From Thermoleptolyngbya sichuanensis A183 (GTDB taxonomy: Bacteria; Cyanobacteriota; Cyanobacteriia; Elainellales; Elainellaceae): 64,000 bases of DNA. The first letter of the stretch is position 1, and the number at the start of each line of letters is the position of its first letter. The stretch lies in NCBI RefSeq assembly GCF_013177315.1, contig NZ_CP053661.1:2542001-2606000 (forward strand), written 5' to 3'. This document shows, piece after piece, positions 30,652 to 41,021 of the stretch. The position numbers and the translations under genes are program-made. The notes under the pieces are model-generated. The model was not told the DNA's origin, ran no database searches, and was given only the letters and a program-made list of their open reading frames with translations.

Positions 30652-30783
30652 GTTGCGAGTTTTATCCTGTAGCGGCATCGAATTTGAGAGGAAGTGTATA
30701 GATGTCTGGAGTTGACGAGACTCTGACCAGGGTTCCGGGCATCCTAAACGCATCCCCTTAAACGCTAGGTCTGGAGTCGAGCT

Positions 30784-31584
30784 ATGGTGCTGCTAACGGT
30801 CGGCGCAATTTTGCTGATTGCGGGAGTCGTGCTGATTTTTGTCAAACGCCACCACAGCGGCCGGGCCTTTTGCCTCAAGGTGTCGCGGCCGGCAACGGTG
30901 GCCGAACTGGAGAAAATGTCAGCAGAGATTGCCCAGGAAATTGGCGGCGGCAACTGGCGCGAGTATGTGCGGCTGTCGGGCATCGTGCAGTGCGATCGCC
31001 CTCTCACCTCCCAACTGGCGCAGCAGCCCTGTGTTCACTACCACATGACCGTACGGCGCGAGTATGAGGAAACCGTGGTTCGCCGCGACAAGGACGGCAA
31101 CGAAGAGCGCAGCACCGAACGCGGCTCGGAAACCGTCGCCAGCCACGAGCAATCGACACCCTTCATGCTGAAAGATGACACCGGGGCGATCGCCGTTGAC
31201 CCCAACCAGGCCGAGTTTGAGACGGTAACCGTGCTGGATGAATTTCGGCCTGAATCGCCCGGCAACTTTATTTCCTTTGGCGGCTTTTCGCGGGCGCTCA
31301 GTCCGCCAGGAGGCAACCGCCGCACGCTGGGCTATCGCTACCAGGAAGTGATTGTACCCGTGGAACGGCGAGTGACGGTGGTGGCGACGGTGAGCGATGC
31401 GGGCAATGGCTTGACCTTGCAGCGCCCGACCGAATCGGGGAAACAGTTCATCATCTCGCTCCGCAATGCCGAAGAACTGACGAAATCGGCCGAGCGCAAC
31501 GCCAAAGCCAGCGACCTTGCGATGAAGTATTGTTTGGTGGGTGGGGCTGTGCTGGCGATCGCCGGACTGGTCACGGGCTTTTAG
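30784..31584 (+). CDS. GIDE-domain membrane protein
   Basis: 266 residues with a hydrophobic helix at each end (residues 2-20, LLTVGAILLIAGVVLIFV, and the last 20, LVGGAVLAIAGLVTG). The soluble middle matches the GIDE domain (LSGIVQCDRPLTSQL, PCVHYHMTVRREYEE, then YRYQEVIVPV), known from the mitochondrial ligase MUL1 but without the RING finger in bacteria. The function in bacteria is not established; a membrane-stress role has been suggested for related architectures. It stands alone. Confidence 0.8.
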   Translation: MVLLTVGAILLIAGVVLIFVKRHHSGRAFCLKVSRPATVAELEKMSAEIAQEIGGGNWREYVRLSGIVQCDRPLTSQLAQQPCVHYHMTVRREYEETVVRRDKDGNEERSTERGSETVASHEQSTPFMLKDDTGAIAVDPNQAEFETVTVLDEFRPESPGNFISFGGFSRALSPPGGNRRTLGYRYQEVIVPVERRVTVVATVSDAGNGLTLQRPTESGKQFIISLRNAEELTKSAERNAKASDLAMKYCLVGGAVLAIAGLVTGF

Positions 31585-31625
31585 GTCGATTTGCGATTTT
31601 GGAATGCCCGCCGAGCGTCCGCTGC

Positions 31626-32525
31626 TCACAGATTTCTGGCAAACGGCATCAGGTCTTCGGTTGTTTCCAGATTAGCCGTCACTTCCAACTCCTCACCGGG
31701 CTGCGTCGGCGAGTAGCTTTCCAGGGCAATCGTGCCGTTCAGCATTGCGCCATCGAGCTGGGCCGCCGTCAGGTTCACCTGATCGAGCGTAACGTGCCAC
31801 AGCTCCGCCTCTCGCAGGTCTGCCCAGATGAGCCTCGCCCGTTGCAGATTGCTGTCCTGCAAATAAGCATGGCGAAGGTTTGCCCCGCTCAAGTTGGCAT
31901 CGTGCAGCACGGCCCGGCTCAGGTCGGCTCCCATCAAGCTGGCGTTTTCCAGGTTTGCCCCTTGCAGTTGGGTTCCCTTTAGGTCGGTCAGCGCCAGGTT
32001 TGCGTCTCGCAGGTCGGCCTCGCTGAGGTCGGCCCCACTGAGGTCGGCTCCGCGCAGGTCGGCCCCCTGAAGCTTGGCTCGACGCAGGGTTGCCTGGGTC
32101 AGATCTGCCCCTTGCAAATCCGCATGTTCTAATACGGCTCCCGTCAGCTTGGTGCAATGCAGGTTTGCCAGCCCCAGCGCTGCCCGGACAAGCACACAGC
32201 GGATCAGGCTGGCTTCTTGCAAATTGGCATCTTGCAGATTGGCTCCGGTGAGGTTGGTCTGGTACAGGTCGGCGCGATAAAGATTGGCGCTTTCCAGAAT
32301 CGCATTGCTGAAATCGGCCTGGCTCAGGTTGGCAAAGCTGAGGTTGGTCTGGCGGAGTTCGGCTCGCTGCAACAGGCAGCCCCGCAGCAGCACCCGGCTC
32401 AGGTCAAGCTCTGGCAACCGCGCATCAGACAAGTCCAGCCGCCCCGCTTCAGGATGGGTCAAACACCATTGGTTCCAAATGCTGACACCTGTTTTCAGCA
32501 GCGCCAGCAGGTCAAAATCTGCCAT
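31626..32525 (-). CDS. Pentapeptide-repeat protein
   Basis: 299 residues. From about residue 45 to 265 nearly every fifth position is Leu with the A(D/N)LXX pattern (ADLSGADLSEADLRDANL), about 40 repeats, predicted to form a right-handed square beta-helix. There is no signal peptide, and a hydrophobic N-terminal cap (LLALLKTGVSIWNQW). Some family members mimic DNA and protect gyrase, but most cyanobacterial members have no known role. Confidence 0.93.
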   Translation of the reverse strand: MADFDLLALLKTGVSIWNQWCLTHPEAGRLDLSDARLPELDLSRVLLRGCLLQRAELRQTNLSFANLSQADFSNAILESANLYRADLYQTNLTGANLQDANLQEASLIRCVLVRAALGLANLHCTKLTGAVLEHADLQGADLTQATLRRAKLQGADLRGADLSGADLSEADLRDANLALTDLKGTQLQGANLENASLMGADLSRAVLHDANLSGANLRHAYLQDSNLQRARLIWADLREAELWHVTLDQVNLTAAQLDGAMLNGTIALESYSPTQPGEELEVTANLETTEDLMPFARNL

Positions 32526-32824
32526 GAGGAGAACGAGAGGGGGCAGGGGGTAAAGGATTTGGGCAGGGATTACGAGGTTTAGTTAAAAGCCGTTCTTCTC
32601 ACAAGCGTGTGACGGAAGGCTTGTCCTAACCATTTCTGTAGCCCCAGGTGTTGGCCCCTTTCACTGCCGTACAGAACTTTTCTGGCGTTTGCAGCCCTGA
32701 CCCGGATGAAACCGGGCGATCGCCCCTGATTGCTCAAGCAGGCTGCCCAAAAACAGGGTGCCCAAAAAACAGGCTGCCCAAAAAGCAGATTACCCAAAAA
32801 CAGCGGTGTCTGGCAATTTTGACG

Positions 32825-32926
32825 CTATGCTTCGGCGATCGCCACTTGGTTTTGCCCGGCCTGCTTAGCCGTATAGAGGGCCCGATTGGCGGCATCTAGC
32901 AAGGTTTGGGGATGTGTGTCCAATTA
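32825..32926 (-). pseudogene. Remnant of a GGDEF (diguanylate cyclase) gene C-terminus
   Basis: Read on the minus strand, this stretch gives DTHPQTLLDAANRALYTAKQ and then AGQNQVAIAEA before a stop, closely matching the last helix of GGDEF domains (A-D-x-A-L-Y-x-A-K). Just upstream in frame is a stop codon and no GGDEF core is present, so only about 30 codons survive. Confidence 0.7.
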
Positions 32927-32969
32927 GCCAAGCAGGTATCGCCAAAGTTGGGCGTGACGTATGAGCTAA

Positions 32970-33077
32970 TGGACGATTCAGAGCTCGCTGGTGATCCTGG
33001 GCAGCGAAGAAATTATCTGGCAGGGGCGATCGCTCAAAAACCTACAGCGCCTAATGCCGACCATGCAAGTGGAGTAG
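32970..33077 (+). pseudogene. Possible C-terminal gene fragment
   Basis: An open stretch reading SSLVILGSEEIIWQGRSLKN then LQRLMPTMQVE and a stop has protein-like composition but is preceded by an in-frame TAA and no start. It may be the tail of a lost gene. Family not recognised. Confidence 0.3.
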
Positions 33078-33446
33078 GCTTAGGTAGGATTAGGAGATAA
33101 CGCTTGACGCGATCGCAGATGTAGTGTTTTATAGAGGCAAAGTGCAGTCGATCACGCTACATTTTGTTTTGTGAACCTTTGTGCCAACTGCTTAATAAAG
33201 CTCGTTCGGGTGCATCTTGTCGGCAAATTGCGTTAATACTAGCGTATTGGTCTGCGGGCGTATCTGTTTTTGGCAGTTTTTTTGCAGCGCCAGGTAGCGT
33301 TACGTAGCGCTATATAACGTCCTTAGTTAATGCCTTATTGGGCGATCGCCCAACTGAAGCGCTCCTGAAACGCTCCTGAAACGCTGGCATAAACACGCTG
33401 CGATCGCCCGTTTTGCGCCCCCATTTCCCCCTATTGGTCAGTGTTC

Positions 33447-33983
33447 ATGGTTTCTCAAGTTGAGACCTCGGTTTCAGATTTCACCCGCCCCCTCTCTCAT
33501 ACGGTGGAAGGATTGGTGCAGGTGTTTACCTGCCCCCACCGCAGCTTTTTTACCAGCGTGATGGCGCAGGCGCTCCGCATTGCGGGGCAGGGAACGCCTG
33601 TGCTAGTGGTGCAGTTTCTCAAAGGCGGCATTGGGCAGGGTCAGGCACACCCAGTGCGACTGGGGCAGCACCTCGACTGGCTACGCTGCGACCTGCCCCG
33701 CTGCATCGATACGCCCCAACTTGAGGATGGCGAAGCGGAGGCATTGCAGGAATTGTGGCAGCATACCCAGGACGTGGTGCGGTCGGGTCAGTATGCGCTG
33801 GTGGTGCTGGATGAACTCAGTCTGGCGATTAAGTTTGGGCTGATTCCAGAATCTGAGGTGCTAGAACTTTTGAAAAACCGACCCCGCCAGGTCGATTTAA
33901 TCCTGACGGGGCCAGAGATGCCTGAGTCAATTCTAGATCGGGCGGATCAGATTACAGAACTGCGCCGCAGCCATCGGCCGTAG
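33447..33983 (+). CDS. CobO/BtuR-like protein without a canonical P-loop
   Basis: 178 residues. It aligns by eye with ATP:corrinoid adenosyltransferases of the CobO/BtuR class: VLVVQFLKGG, a middle helix region, LVVLDELSLAIKFGLI (Walker B-like) and VDLILTGPEMPESILDRADQITEL at the end. The normal N-terminal P-loop GNGKGKTTA is replaced by TCPHRSFFTSVMAQALRIA, so no GKT is present. ATP binding in the family mode is therefore doubtful and adenosyltransferase activity should not be assumed. I start at the ATG (MVSQVE); a GTG lies two codons upstream. Confidence 0.8.
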   Translation: MVSQVETSVSDFTRPLSHTVEGLVQVFTCPHRSFFTSVMAQALRIAGQGTPVLVVQFLKGGIGQGQAHPVRLGQHLDWLRCDLPRCIDTPQLEDGEAEALQELWQHTQDVVRSGQYALVVLDELSLAIKFGLIPESEVLELLKNRPRQVDLILTGPEMPESILDRADQITELRRSHRP

Positions 33984-34131
33984 CAATCGCCATTAAACCT
34001 CTTGCGTGAATCGTTGGGCGGCAGCGCGGCCTAGCAATTCACGCTCTCAGCAGTCTCGCCCTAATGTGCCTTTATGTGCAGTGTCTCGTGTACGTCGCGC
34101 ACGAGACGTTACATCGAGACATTACATTTCT

Positions 34132-37100
34132 TCAGCCTGTGTTTCGCATTCCGGCGGCGATGCCGTTGATGGTGAGCAGTGCGCCGCGCAGCAGTTCGCC
34201 TCGGCTATAGCGCGAACGGATTACGCCGGAGGCGGCGCTGGTCTTGTGTTGGCGCAAGCGCTTCAGCAGGGAGACTTGCAGGAAGCCGAGGGGAACGATT
34301 GTGCTGTTGCGGAGTTGCACCGAGCGCTGAAGGTCGGGGTCGCCATCGAGCAGGCGCTCATGGCCGGCGATCGCCAGCACTAGTCGTTTTGTCAGGTGAT
34401 ACTCGTTGCGAATTTGCTCAAACAGCCGCTCGAAGCGCTCCCGGTCTTCGGGCTGCGACAACTGCTGGACGTAGTGACTGGCGATTTGCAAGTCCACCTT
34501 TGAAAGGGTCATTTCGCATTTGGAAATCACCATCTTAAAGAAGGGCCACTTGTAGTAGAAGTAGCGCAGCAGCTTCAGGTTTTCCTCTGGCTCCTCTTGC
34601 AAGAATTCGTTAATCGCCGTGCCCACACCATACCAGGAGGGCAGCAGGAAGCGTGTCTGCGTCCAGCTAAACACCCAGGGAATGGCCCGCAGGCTGCCCA
34701 GGTCTTTTTTGCCGCCGCGCCGAGCGGGACGGGAGCTAATTTGAAGCTGGCTGATTTCCTCAATCGGCGTGACCTGGTGGAAGAAATCGACAAAATCCGG
34801 CTGTTCGTAGATCAAGGAGCGGTAGTGAGAGCGCGATCGCGTCGCCAGTTCCTCCATAATTTCGTGCCACGGCTGGATATCGTCAAACCCATTTCGCAGC
34901 AGGCTCGCCTGCACCACCGCCGCCGTGATGGTTTCCAGGTTATACAGCGCCAGTTCCGGCAGGTTATATTTCGAGGCCAACACCTCGCCTTGTTCTGTAA
35001 TTTTGATGCGGCCGTCGATGCTGCGACCCGGCTGAGCCAGAATCGCTTCATAGGCCGGCCCACCGCCGCGACCCACGGAACCGCCGCGCCCGTGGAAGAT
35101 CCGGAGGGAGATGCCGTAGGTTTCGGCCATCGCCTGCAACGACTGTTGGGCCTTGTGGATTTCCCAATTGCTGCTGAGGAAGCCGGAATCTTTATTACTG
35201 TCGGAATAGCCCAGCATGATTTCCTGGAGCGAGGCCTGTTGCGGCAGCGTACTCCTGGAGCCTGCAATATCCACCTTTTGTCCCGTCTCTTCTTGCTGGC
35301 GCTCGGCATAGCCGCCCGACAGATACGCCCGATAGAGCGGCAACTCAAATAGCTCTCTCATGACCGACGGGGCGCGGAGCAGGTCTTCTACCGTTTCAAA
35401 CAGCGGCACCACGTTGATTGCGCCGCTGCCCGTGGCGGGGTCGTAGATGCCTGCCTCCTTGGCCAGCAGCAGCACCTCTAGCAGGTCGCTGGCGTGGTGG
35501 CTCATGCTGATGACATAGGTCTGGCAAATGGCGGGGCCAAACTCCTGATGCAGCTTGCGAACCATGCGGAAGGTTTGGATGGTTTCGCAGGTTTTTTCGG
35601 AGAAAGGCAGTTCCGACGGGATTAGCGGGCGACGGGTTTTCAGCTCGGTGGCCAGCCAGTGCGATCGCTCTTCCTCCGTCATCTCGTGGTAAGACTTGGG
35701 CAGAATTTGCAGGTATTCCGCGATTTCGGCGATCGCATCCGAGTGGCGACTGCTTTCCTGGCGGATATCTAGGTGGGCCAGGTTAAAGCCGTAAATTTCC
35801 ACCTGACAAATCAGATTCTCCAAATCTCGGCAGGTCAGGCCCGTTTCCTCCAGATTTCTGCGAATCAGTTGCAAATCTGCCAGAAACTCATCACCAGAGC
35901 GATAGAGCGTCGCCGGGTTATAGTCCGGAGACTCATCGTTGAAATAGTCGCCGTTGTAGAGCTTGCGGCTGCGCTCACAGGTATTTTCCAGCCGCTTCTG
36001 GATGTAGCTCAGCTTCAGGCGATAGGGTTCCTGTCGATAGCGGATGGCAAGCTGTTCGTAGACTTCGGGCATCTGCGCTTGGTCTTGCTCCAGCGACTCT
36101 AGCAGGTCGGGCAAGACATCGCTCCAGTGCAGCGACAGGCTCAGCAGGTTGATCAGGTGCTTCACCGACTGAATGTATTTTATCAGCACTAGGTTACGTT
36201 GATAGCAGGCGGTTTTCCAGGTGATTTCCGGGGTGACGGATGGGTTGCCATCCCGGTCAGACCCCACCCAAGAGCCAAACTTGCAGAAGTTATAGCGGGG
36301 CGGATGTAGTCCTGGGAAGGTCGCCTCTAATGCCGAACGGAAGCGGTAGTAGAGGTGGGGGATCGCGTCAAACAAGACTTCCTGGAAGTAGTGCAGCGCG
36401 TAGTCCACCTCATCCAGCACTGTCGGCTTGAACTGGTGCAGTTCGTCGGTGCGCCACCATAGGCGAATTTCTTCGGTCAGTTGTTCCCGCAGCGTTTCCG
36501 TTTCCCAGGATGAGGACAACCCCAGCATCCGCATACTGTCTTCGGCAGTGTCGAGCTGGCGCAGGATTTTGGCGATGCGGCGCTGCTTGTCGCGGATGGT
36601 GTGGCGGACGATTTCTGTCGGGTGGGCTGTGAAAACTAGGCGAATGTCGAGGTTGTCGATCAGATTTTGGATCTGGCGTGGCGGCACGTTGAGGTTGGCC
36701 AGCTTGGGAAATAGCCCCCGGAACGTACTCATTTCTCGGCGCAGGGCAGTTTCTTCTCGCAAGCTGCGCTCTAGCATGTCAGCACTGAGTCCGGCAGTTT
36801 GGGTCTCAGACTCGGACTGGCTTTCTTCGGAGGCAGTGGCGACATCATAGGAGGCGCGATATTGCTGCTGCTGTCCGCGCTGTTCGTAGTGCTGTTCGAC
36901 AATGTTGATCAACTGGAAATAAAGCGCAAAGGCGCGAGCAGCCCGAATAGCATCGTTGAGATCCAGCTTTTCGATCACCCCCAGGGCGATCGCCTCTCCC
37001 TCTTCTGGCGCTTGCCCTTCTGGAGAGCAGACTAAGCGCAGTTGCTGCAACAGGTCAACCAACTGCTGGCCACACTCTTGCTGAAGCACCGACTCCCATA

Positions 37101-37236
37101 GTTCTTCAACCAGCTTCAGCCGATGGCGAAGAAACAGATCTGTAGTTGAAGTGGCTGAAAGGGGCTGGTCGTCTCGATCTTCTGTGGCAGTGCCGGTGCT
37201 AAAGGCATCATCCGACGAGTGGAGGATGGAACTCAT
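34132..37236 (-). CDS. ppc: Phosphoenolpyruvate carboxylase
   Basis: 1034 residues, the full cyanobacterial length. It adds bicarbonate to PEP to make oxaloacetate, the main anaplerotic reaction. Catalytic segments are [13 protein letters not shown] (His), [16 protein letters not shown], and [14 protein letters not shown]; the C-terminus RNTG is invariant in the family. The N-terminal 45 residues, rich in Ser, Thr and Asp, are variable, as usual in cyanobacteria. It is monocistronic and convergent with the preceding gene. Confidence 0.98.
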   Translation of the reverse strand: MSSILHSSDDAFSTGTATEDRDDQPLSATSTTDLFLRHRLKLVEELWESVLQQECGQQLVDLLQQLRLVCSPEGQAPEEGEAIALGVIEKLDLNDAIRAARAFALYFQLINIVEQHYEQRGQQQQYRASYDVATASEESQSESETQTAGLSADMLERSLREETALRREMSTFRGLFPKLANLNVPPRQIQNLIDNLDIRLVFTAHPTEIVRHTIRDKQRRIAKILRQLDTAEDSMRMLGLSSSWETETLREQLTEEIRLWWRTDELHQFKPTVLDEVDYALHYFQEVLFDAIPHLYYRFRSALEATFPGLHPPRYNFCKFGSWVGSDRDGNPSVTPEITWKTACYQRNLVLIKYIQSVKHLINLLSLSLHWSDVLPDLLESLEQDQAQMPEVYEQLAIRYRQEPYRLKLSYIQKRLENTCERSRKLYNGDYFNDESPDYNPATLYRSGDEFLADLQLIRRNLEETGLTCRDLENLICQVEIYGFNLAHLDIRQESSRHSDAIAEIAEYLQILPKSYHEMTEEERSHWLATELKTRRPLIPSELPFSEKTCETIQTFRMVRKLHQEFGPAICQTYVISMSHHASDLLEVLLLAKEAGIYDPATGSGAINVVPLFETVEDLLRAPSVMRELFELPLYRAYLSGGYAERQQEETGQKVDIAGSRSTLPQQASLQEIMLGYSDSNKDSGFLSSNWEIHKAQQSLQAMAETYGISLRIFHGRGGSVGRGGGPAYEAILAQPGRSIDGRIKITEQGEVLASKYNLPELALYNLETITAAVVQASLLRNGFDDIQPWHEIMEELATRSRSHYRSLIYEQPDFVDFFHQVTPIEEISQLQISSRPARRGGKKDLGSLRAIPWVFSWTQTRFLLPSWYGVGTAINEFLQEEPEENLKLLRYFYYKWPFFKMVISKCEMTLSKVDLQIASHYVQQLSQPEDRERFERLFEQIRNEYHLTKRLVLAIAGHERLLDGDPDLQRSVQLRNSTIVPLGFLQVSLLKRLRQHKTSAASGVIRSRYSRGELLRGALLTINGIAAGMRNTG

Positions 37237-37300
37237 GGCGTGTCCTGGCTGGATTATTCGATAATTTTAGGAGGTTTTTAATGGTGCTAGGAAAAACACC

Positions 37301-38722
37301 ATGAAAATCATCGCTTATTCTTACGCTGATCCGAAGTTCGAGACTGTACCCAATGCATCACTTAAGGTTTCCTTTAATGATTCCGCTGGTGGTTCTGCAT
37401 GGTGGGCGATCGCAGATCGAGTCTACCAGGATTACTCAGGATTGGATGCTGCGACGGATCATCCTGCCTCGAATCCTGTGATAAATTGCAGGGAAAACGG
37501 CATCACTCCCGGCGCTGCCCATCGACCGCAGTGGCAACAGCTTGTGCAGGATTGCCAGGAGAACCCGCCGGATGCAGTGCTGGTTCGTCAGCTATCGGAT
37601 TTGGGCGAGTCGGTGGCGGAGGTGGGCGATCGCCTGGCCGAGCTAGAGGCGCTCCATATTCCGCTACGAATTGCAGGCGCTGATCCCCAGGCTCCTGCGC
37701 CCTCGCCTGCGGAACTGTTGCAGCAGTTTCAAACGCTCCAGTCTGCTCAGCATCGCCAGCGCATTCAGCAGGGCCACGCCCGCAACCGCATCCAGGCCCA
37801 GCCGCCGCCCGGCAAAGCGCCCTATGGCTATCGGCGGGGCAAGGATCGCTACGTGCTGGATCGGACGACGGCCCCAGTGGTCAAGGACTTCTTCGACCAT
37901 TTTTTGCTTTATGGTTCGCTGCGCGGCAGCATCCGCTATTTGCAGCAGAAATACAACAAGAAAATTTCTAGCTCCACGGGCAAGCGCTGGCTCACCAGTC
38001 CGGTCTATCGCGGCGATCTGGAATATCACACAGGCGAGGTCGTGCCCGATACGCATCCGGCGATTTTGCCCAAGGCTGAGGCGGCCCAGGTGGATCGCAT
38101 TTTGCGGCGAAATCGCAAGCTGCCGCCCCGGGCCGCCAGTGCCCCGCGATCGCTCTCTGGGCTGGTCACCTGCGGCGAGTGCCAGTCGGCTTTGCGCGTG
38201 TGCAGTGTGACGCGCCCCCGCCAGTCCCAGCGCTATCTCTACCTGCGCCCTGCGGCCTGTCCCCGTGCGAAAAAATGTGGGGCGATCGCCTACGAGTCCG
38301 TGCTGCAAGCCACCTTCCAGCGCATTTGCACCGACCTGCCGCGCCTAGTTTCGGGCACGCCCCTGCCCGATGTAGAACAGATGCAGCGGGCGATCGCCGC
38401 TCAAATCCACACGCGCCAAACCTGGCTGGGTCAACTGCCCGATCTGGTGCAGCAGGGCATTCTGGATCAGCAAACCGCCGACCTCCGCGCTTATACGCTG
38501 CGAACCGAAATTGCCCGCCTGCAAACCCAAATCGACCAATTGCCTCCAGCAAACCTAAGGGCGATCGCCCAGGTCATCTCGCTACCTCAGTTCTGGCTTG
38601 ACCTGTCGGAGTCTGAGCGCCGCGCCTATTTCCGCGAATTTCTGCGGCAAATCGTGCTGGAGCGCGAGGGAGAAGCGTGGCAGGTAAGGCTGGTATTTTT
38701 GCTAGAGCGGCCTAACGTTTGA
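37301..38722 (+). CDS. Serine-recombinase-family protein with degenerate catalytic domain
   Basis: 473 residues. The middle and C-terminal parts are those of large serine recombinases: a recombinase domain (PPGKAPYGYRRGKDRYVLD, then TGKRWLTSPVYRGDLEYHTG), a zinc ribbon (LVTCGECQSAL ... CPRAKKCGAIAYE) and a coiled coil near 400-430. The N-terminal resolvase part is odd: it starts MKIIAYSYADP where active enzymes have Y-x-R-x-S, so the catalytic serine and its arginine are not evident. Only DAVLVRQLSDLGESVAEVGD resembles the core. Relatives such as XisF excise DNA elements; this one may bind DNA without cutting. No matching attachment sites were seen. It diverges from ppc. Confidence 0.8.
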   Translation: MKIIAYSYADPKFETVPNASLKVSFNDSAGGSAWWAIADRVYQDYSGLDAATDHPASNPVINCRENGITPGAAHRPQWQQLVQDCQENPPDAVLVRQLSDLGESVAEVGDRLAELEALHIPLRIAGADPQAPAPSPAELLQQFQTLQSAQHRQRIQQGHARNRIQAQPPPGKAPYGYRRGKDRYVLDRTTAPVVKDFFDHFLLYGSLRGSIRYLQQKYNKKISSSTGKRWLTSPVYRGDLEYHTGEVVPDTHPAILPKAEAAQVDRILRRNRKLPPRAASAPRSLSGLVTCGECQSALRVCSVTRPRQSQRYLYLRPAACPRAKKCGAIAYESVLQATFQRICTDLPRLVSGTPLPDVEQMQRAIAAQIHTRQTWLGQLPDLVQQGILDQQTADLRAYTLRTEIARLQTQIDQLPPANLRAIAQVISLPQFWLDLSESERRAYFREFLRQIVLEREGEAWQVRLVFLLERPNV

Positions 38723-39659
38723 CCGCTGATACTTTTCCCAACCCCGCCCGTGCCAAAATCTCTGGGATCAGGTCTTCCCGCTTCACCGCCATCATGTGAA
38801 CGCCCTGGCAGAGTTGCCGCGCCATCTGCACCTGCTCAGCGGCGATCGCCACGCCTTCTTCTAGCGGATGGGCCGCTGTTTCTAGGCGATCGATGATGTG
38901 TTGGGGAATCTGGGCACCAGGCACATTCTTATTAATAAACTGCGCATTTTTGGCAGACTTCAGCAAAAAAATGCCCGCCAGAATCGGCCGATTGCAGCCC
39001 GCCGCAACCTGGTGCATGAACTTGTCCAGACGGTCAAAATCGGTAATCAACTGACTCTGGAAAAACTGCGCCCCCGCCTCAACCTTCCGCTCAAATCGGC
39101 GCTGGAGTCCTGACCAGCTTGGACACTGCGGATCGACCGCTGCCCCGGCAAAAAAGCTGGTCGCCCCATCCGTCAGCGGCTTCTCGTTAATATCCAGCCC
39201 CGCATTGAGGTTGCCGATCAATCGCAGCAGCCGCACCGATTCCAGATCAAATACAGGCTTGGCATCGGGATGATCGCCCGCCTTGATCGGGTCACCCGTC
39301 AGCGCCAGCACATTGCGAATGCCCAGCGCCTGCGCCCCCATCAGGTCTGCCTGTAGCCCAATTCGATTGCGATCGCGGCAGGCTACCTGATAAATCGGCT
39401 CGATACCCTCCCGCAGCAGCAGCGCCGCTGACACCAGCGACGACATCCGCAGCACCGCCCGACTGCCGTCGGTAATGTTTACCCCATGCACCCAGTCCTT
39501 CAGCAAATGCGCCATTTGCAGCATATGCGTCGGGTCGCAGCCCTTCGGCGGCATCACCTCAGCAGTGATCAAAAATTCGCCAGACCGGGCAGCCGCTTGC
39601 AGACGGGTTGAAGGAGCCAGAGATCGGGGTTCAGCAGGCAGGGATGAAGAGGTAACCAT
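38712..39659 (-). CDS. Methylenetetrahydrofolate reductase-like protein
   Basis: 315 residues. FAD-dependent TIM-barrel family that reduces 5,10-methylene-THF to 5-methyl-THF for methionine synthesis. Seen are ITAEVMPPKG (catalytic Glu), VNITDGSRAVLRMSSLVSA, VLALTGDPIKAGDHPDAKPV, FQSQLITDFDRLDKF and GIFLLKSAKNAQFIN. It has an N-terminal extension of about 25 residues. It resembles the archaeal/cyanobacterial branch more than E. coli MetF, so the electron donor is unclear. Its end overlaps that of the recombinase gene by 11 bases, tail to tail. Confidence 0.88.
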   Translation of the reverse strand: MVTSSSLPAEPRSLAPSTRLQAAARSGEFLITAEVMPPKGCDPTHMLQMAHLLKDWVHGVNITDGSRAVLRMSSLVSAALLLREGIEPIYQVACRDRNRIGLQADLMGAQALGIRNVLALTGDPIKAGDHPDAKPVFDLESVRLLRLIGNLNAGLDINEKPLTDGATSFFAGAAVDPQCPSWSGLQRRFERKVEAGAQFFQSQLITDFDRLDKFMHQVAAGCNRPILAGIFLLKSAKNAQFINKNVPGAQIPQHIIDRLETAAHPLEEGVAIAAEQVQMARQLCQGVHMMAVKREDLIPEILARAGLGKVSAVKR

Positions 39660-39781
39660 AATCAGCGGATTCTAACAATTTGAGGCATCGAGATTTCAGG
39701 GGCAATATAACTAAGGATGATCAAGATTCATAGTCCGACCCCTGTTCGCGCAAGCATTGCGGAGCAATCTCCCTGACCTCT

Positions 39782-40792
39782 TCAAACGGGCAAAGCGTAT
39801 CCCAGCGCCTTTTTCACTTTGGTTAGCGTGATATTGGCGATCGCCTCTGCCCTTTCTTTGCCCTCACGCAAGACCTGCTGCAAATAGCCCGGTTCGCCCA
39901 TAATCTCGTGATAGCGATCCTGAATCGGCTTCAGTGCAGTAATCATCGTCTCCGTCAGCAGCGGTTTGAACTGCCCCCAGCCCATCTCGGCACATTCCTT
40001 CGCCACTTCGTCCTTCGTCTGACCCGACAGGATCATGTAAAGCGTCAGCAGGTTAGTGCATTCCGGGCGTTCAGGATTGTCAAACTCCAGTCCGCGAATC
40101 GGATCAGTTTTGCAGCGCTTGATCTTGCGCTGAATCTCTTCGGGCGAATCCAGCAGGTTGATTCGGCTTAACTCTGACGGGTCAGATTTTGACATCTTCT
40201 TCGTACCGTCGGTCAGGCTCATTACCCGTGCGCCCTCAGCACGAATCATCGGCGTAGGCAGCTTCAGGATCGGCGCATCCTCGCGACCAAACTGGTAGTT
40301 GAGTCGGGCGGCAATGTCGCGGGTGAGTTCTAGATGCTGCTTCTGGTCTTCGCCGACGGGTACTTTGTCAGGTTCGTAGAGCAAGATGTCTGCCGCTTGC
40401 AGCACGGGATAGCTGAGCAGGCCTGCGCCGACGTTTTCGCCCTGTTTCACGGCCTTTTCCTTGAACTGGATCATGTCTTCCAGCCAGTTCAGCGGCGTAA
40501 TGCACATCAACAGCCAGGCCAACTCTGCGTGGGCGGGCACATGAGACTGCACAAAGATGGTGGCGTGTTCCAGGCTAATGCCGCTGGCAAGGTAAGAGGC
40601 GGCGACTTTGTAGGTGCTTTCGGCCAGTCGTGTGGGATCGTGGGGCACAGTAATGGCGTGCAAATCCGCCATAAATAGATAGCTGTCGTAGTCTTCCTGA
40701 ATCTCGACCCAGTTGCGAATGGCACCGAGGTAGTTGCCCAAGTGCAACTCACCTGTTGGCTGAATGCCAGAGAGAACGCGCTGCTTGCCCAT
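39782..40792 (-). CDS. trpS: Tryptophanyl-tRNA synthetase
   Basis: 336 residues, normal for bacterial class Ic TrpRS. The HIGH-like motif is PTGELHLGNYLGA and the KMSKS motif is KKMSKSDPSE. GEDQKQHLELTRDIA and RVMSLTDG are also typical. It charges tRNA-Trp. It is a single gene, with a diverged palindrome fragment in the 120-base gap to the MetF-like gene. Confidence 0.97.
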   Translation of the reverse strand: MGKQRVLSGIQPTGELHLGNYLGAIRNWVEIQEDYDSYLFMADLHAITVPHDPTRLAESTYKVAASYLASGISLEHATIFVQSHVPAHAELAWLLMCITPLNWLEDMIQFKEKAVKQGENVGAGLLSYPVLQAADILLYEPDKVPVGEDQKQHLELTRDIAARLNYQFGREDAPILKLPTPMIRAEGARVMSLTDGTKKMSKSDPSELSRINLLDSPEEIQRKIKRCKTDPIRGLEFDNPERPECTNLLTLYMILSGQTKDEVAKECAEMGWGQFKPLLTETMITALKPIQDRYHEIMGEPGYLQQVLREGKERAEAIANITLTKVKKALGYALPV

Positions 40793-41021
40793 GAAACTGT
40801 TTGCTGATGAAAGTATCTTGACAGTGAGGACGGCGGAAGCCTAAGAAATCGTTATACCCGCGTGTTTTCAACCATAACCCAAATAGCGTTTTGGGATGTA
40901 GCTGTCGTGCGGATGGGCAAACCTAGAAGTCTACGGGTTGCGAATCCCGATTGCCCACCCCCATAATGAAGTAAATGTTACGAAATTGTAAAACTTGTAA
41001 GCAATAATTCACAGCGCCCCC

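Larger units (their letters stand above)
32526..33446. other. Long spacer with gene remnants and repeats
   Basis: A 920-base gap. It holds a 15-mer tandem repeat CAGGCTGCCCAAAAA (32739-32806), a GGDEF remnant, a possible second remnant, and an 11-mer repeat GCTCCTGAAAC (33358-33386) before the next gene. Confidence 0.6.

Noticed and set aside
34006..34383. 125-codon plus-strand frame over the end of ppc
   Set aside because: It lies opposite the conserved C-terminus of PEP carboxylase and has no independent support.
39740..39781. Another copy of the intragenic palindrome between metF and trpS
   Set aside because: Only a short diverged part (GCGCAAGCATTGCGGAGCAA) is similar; too little to call.
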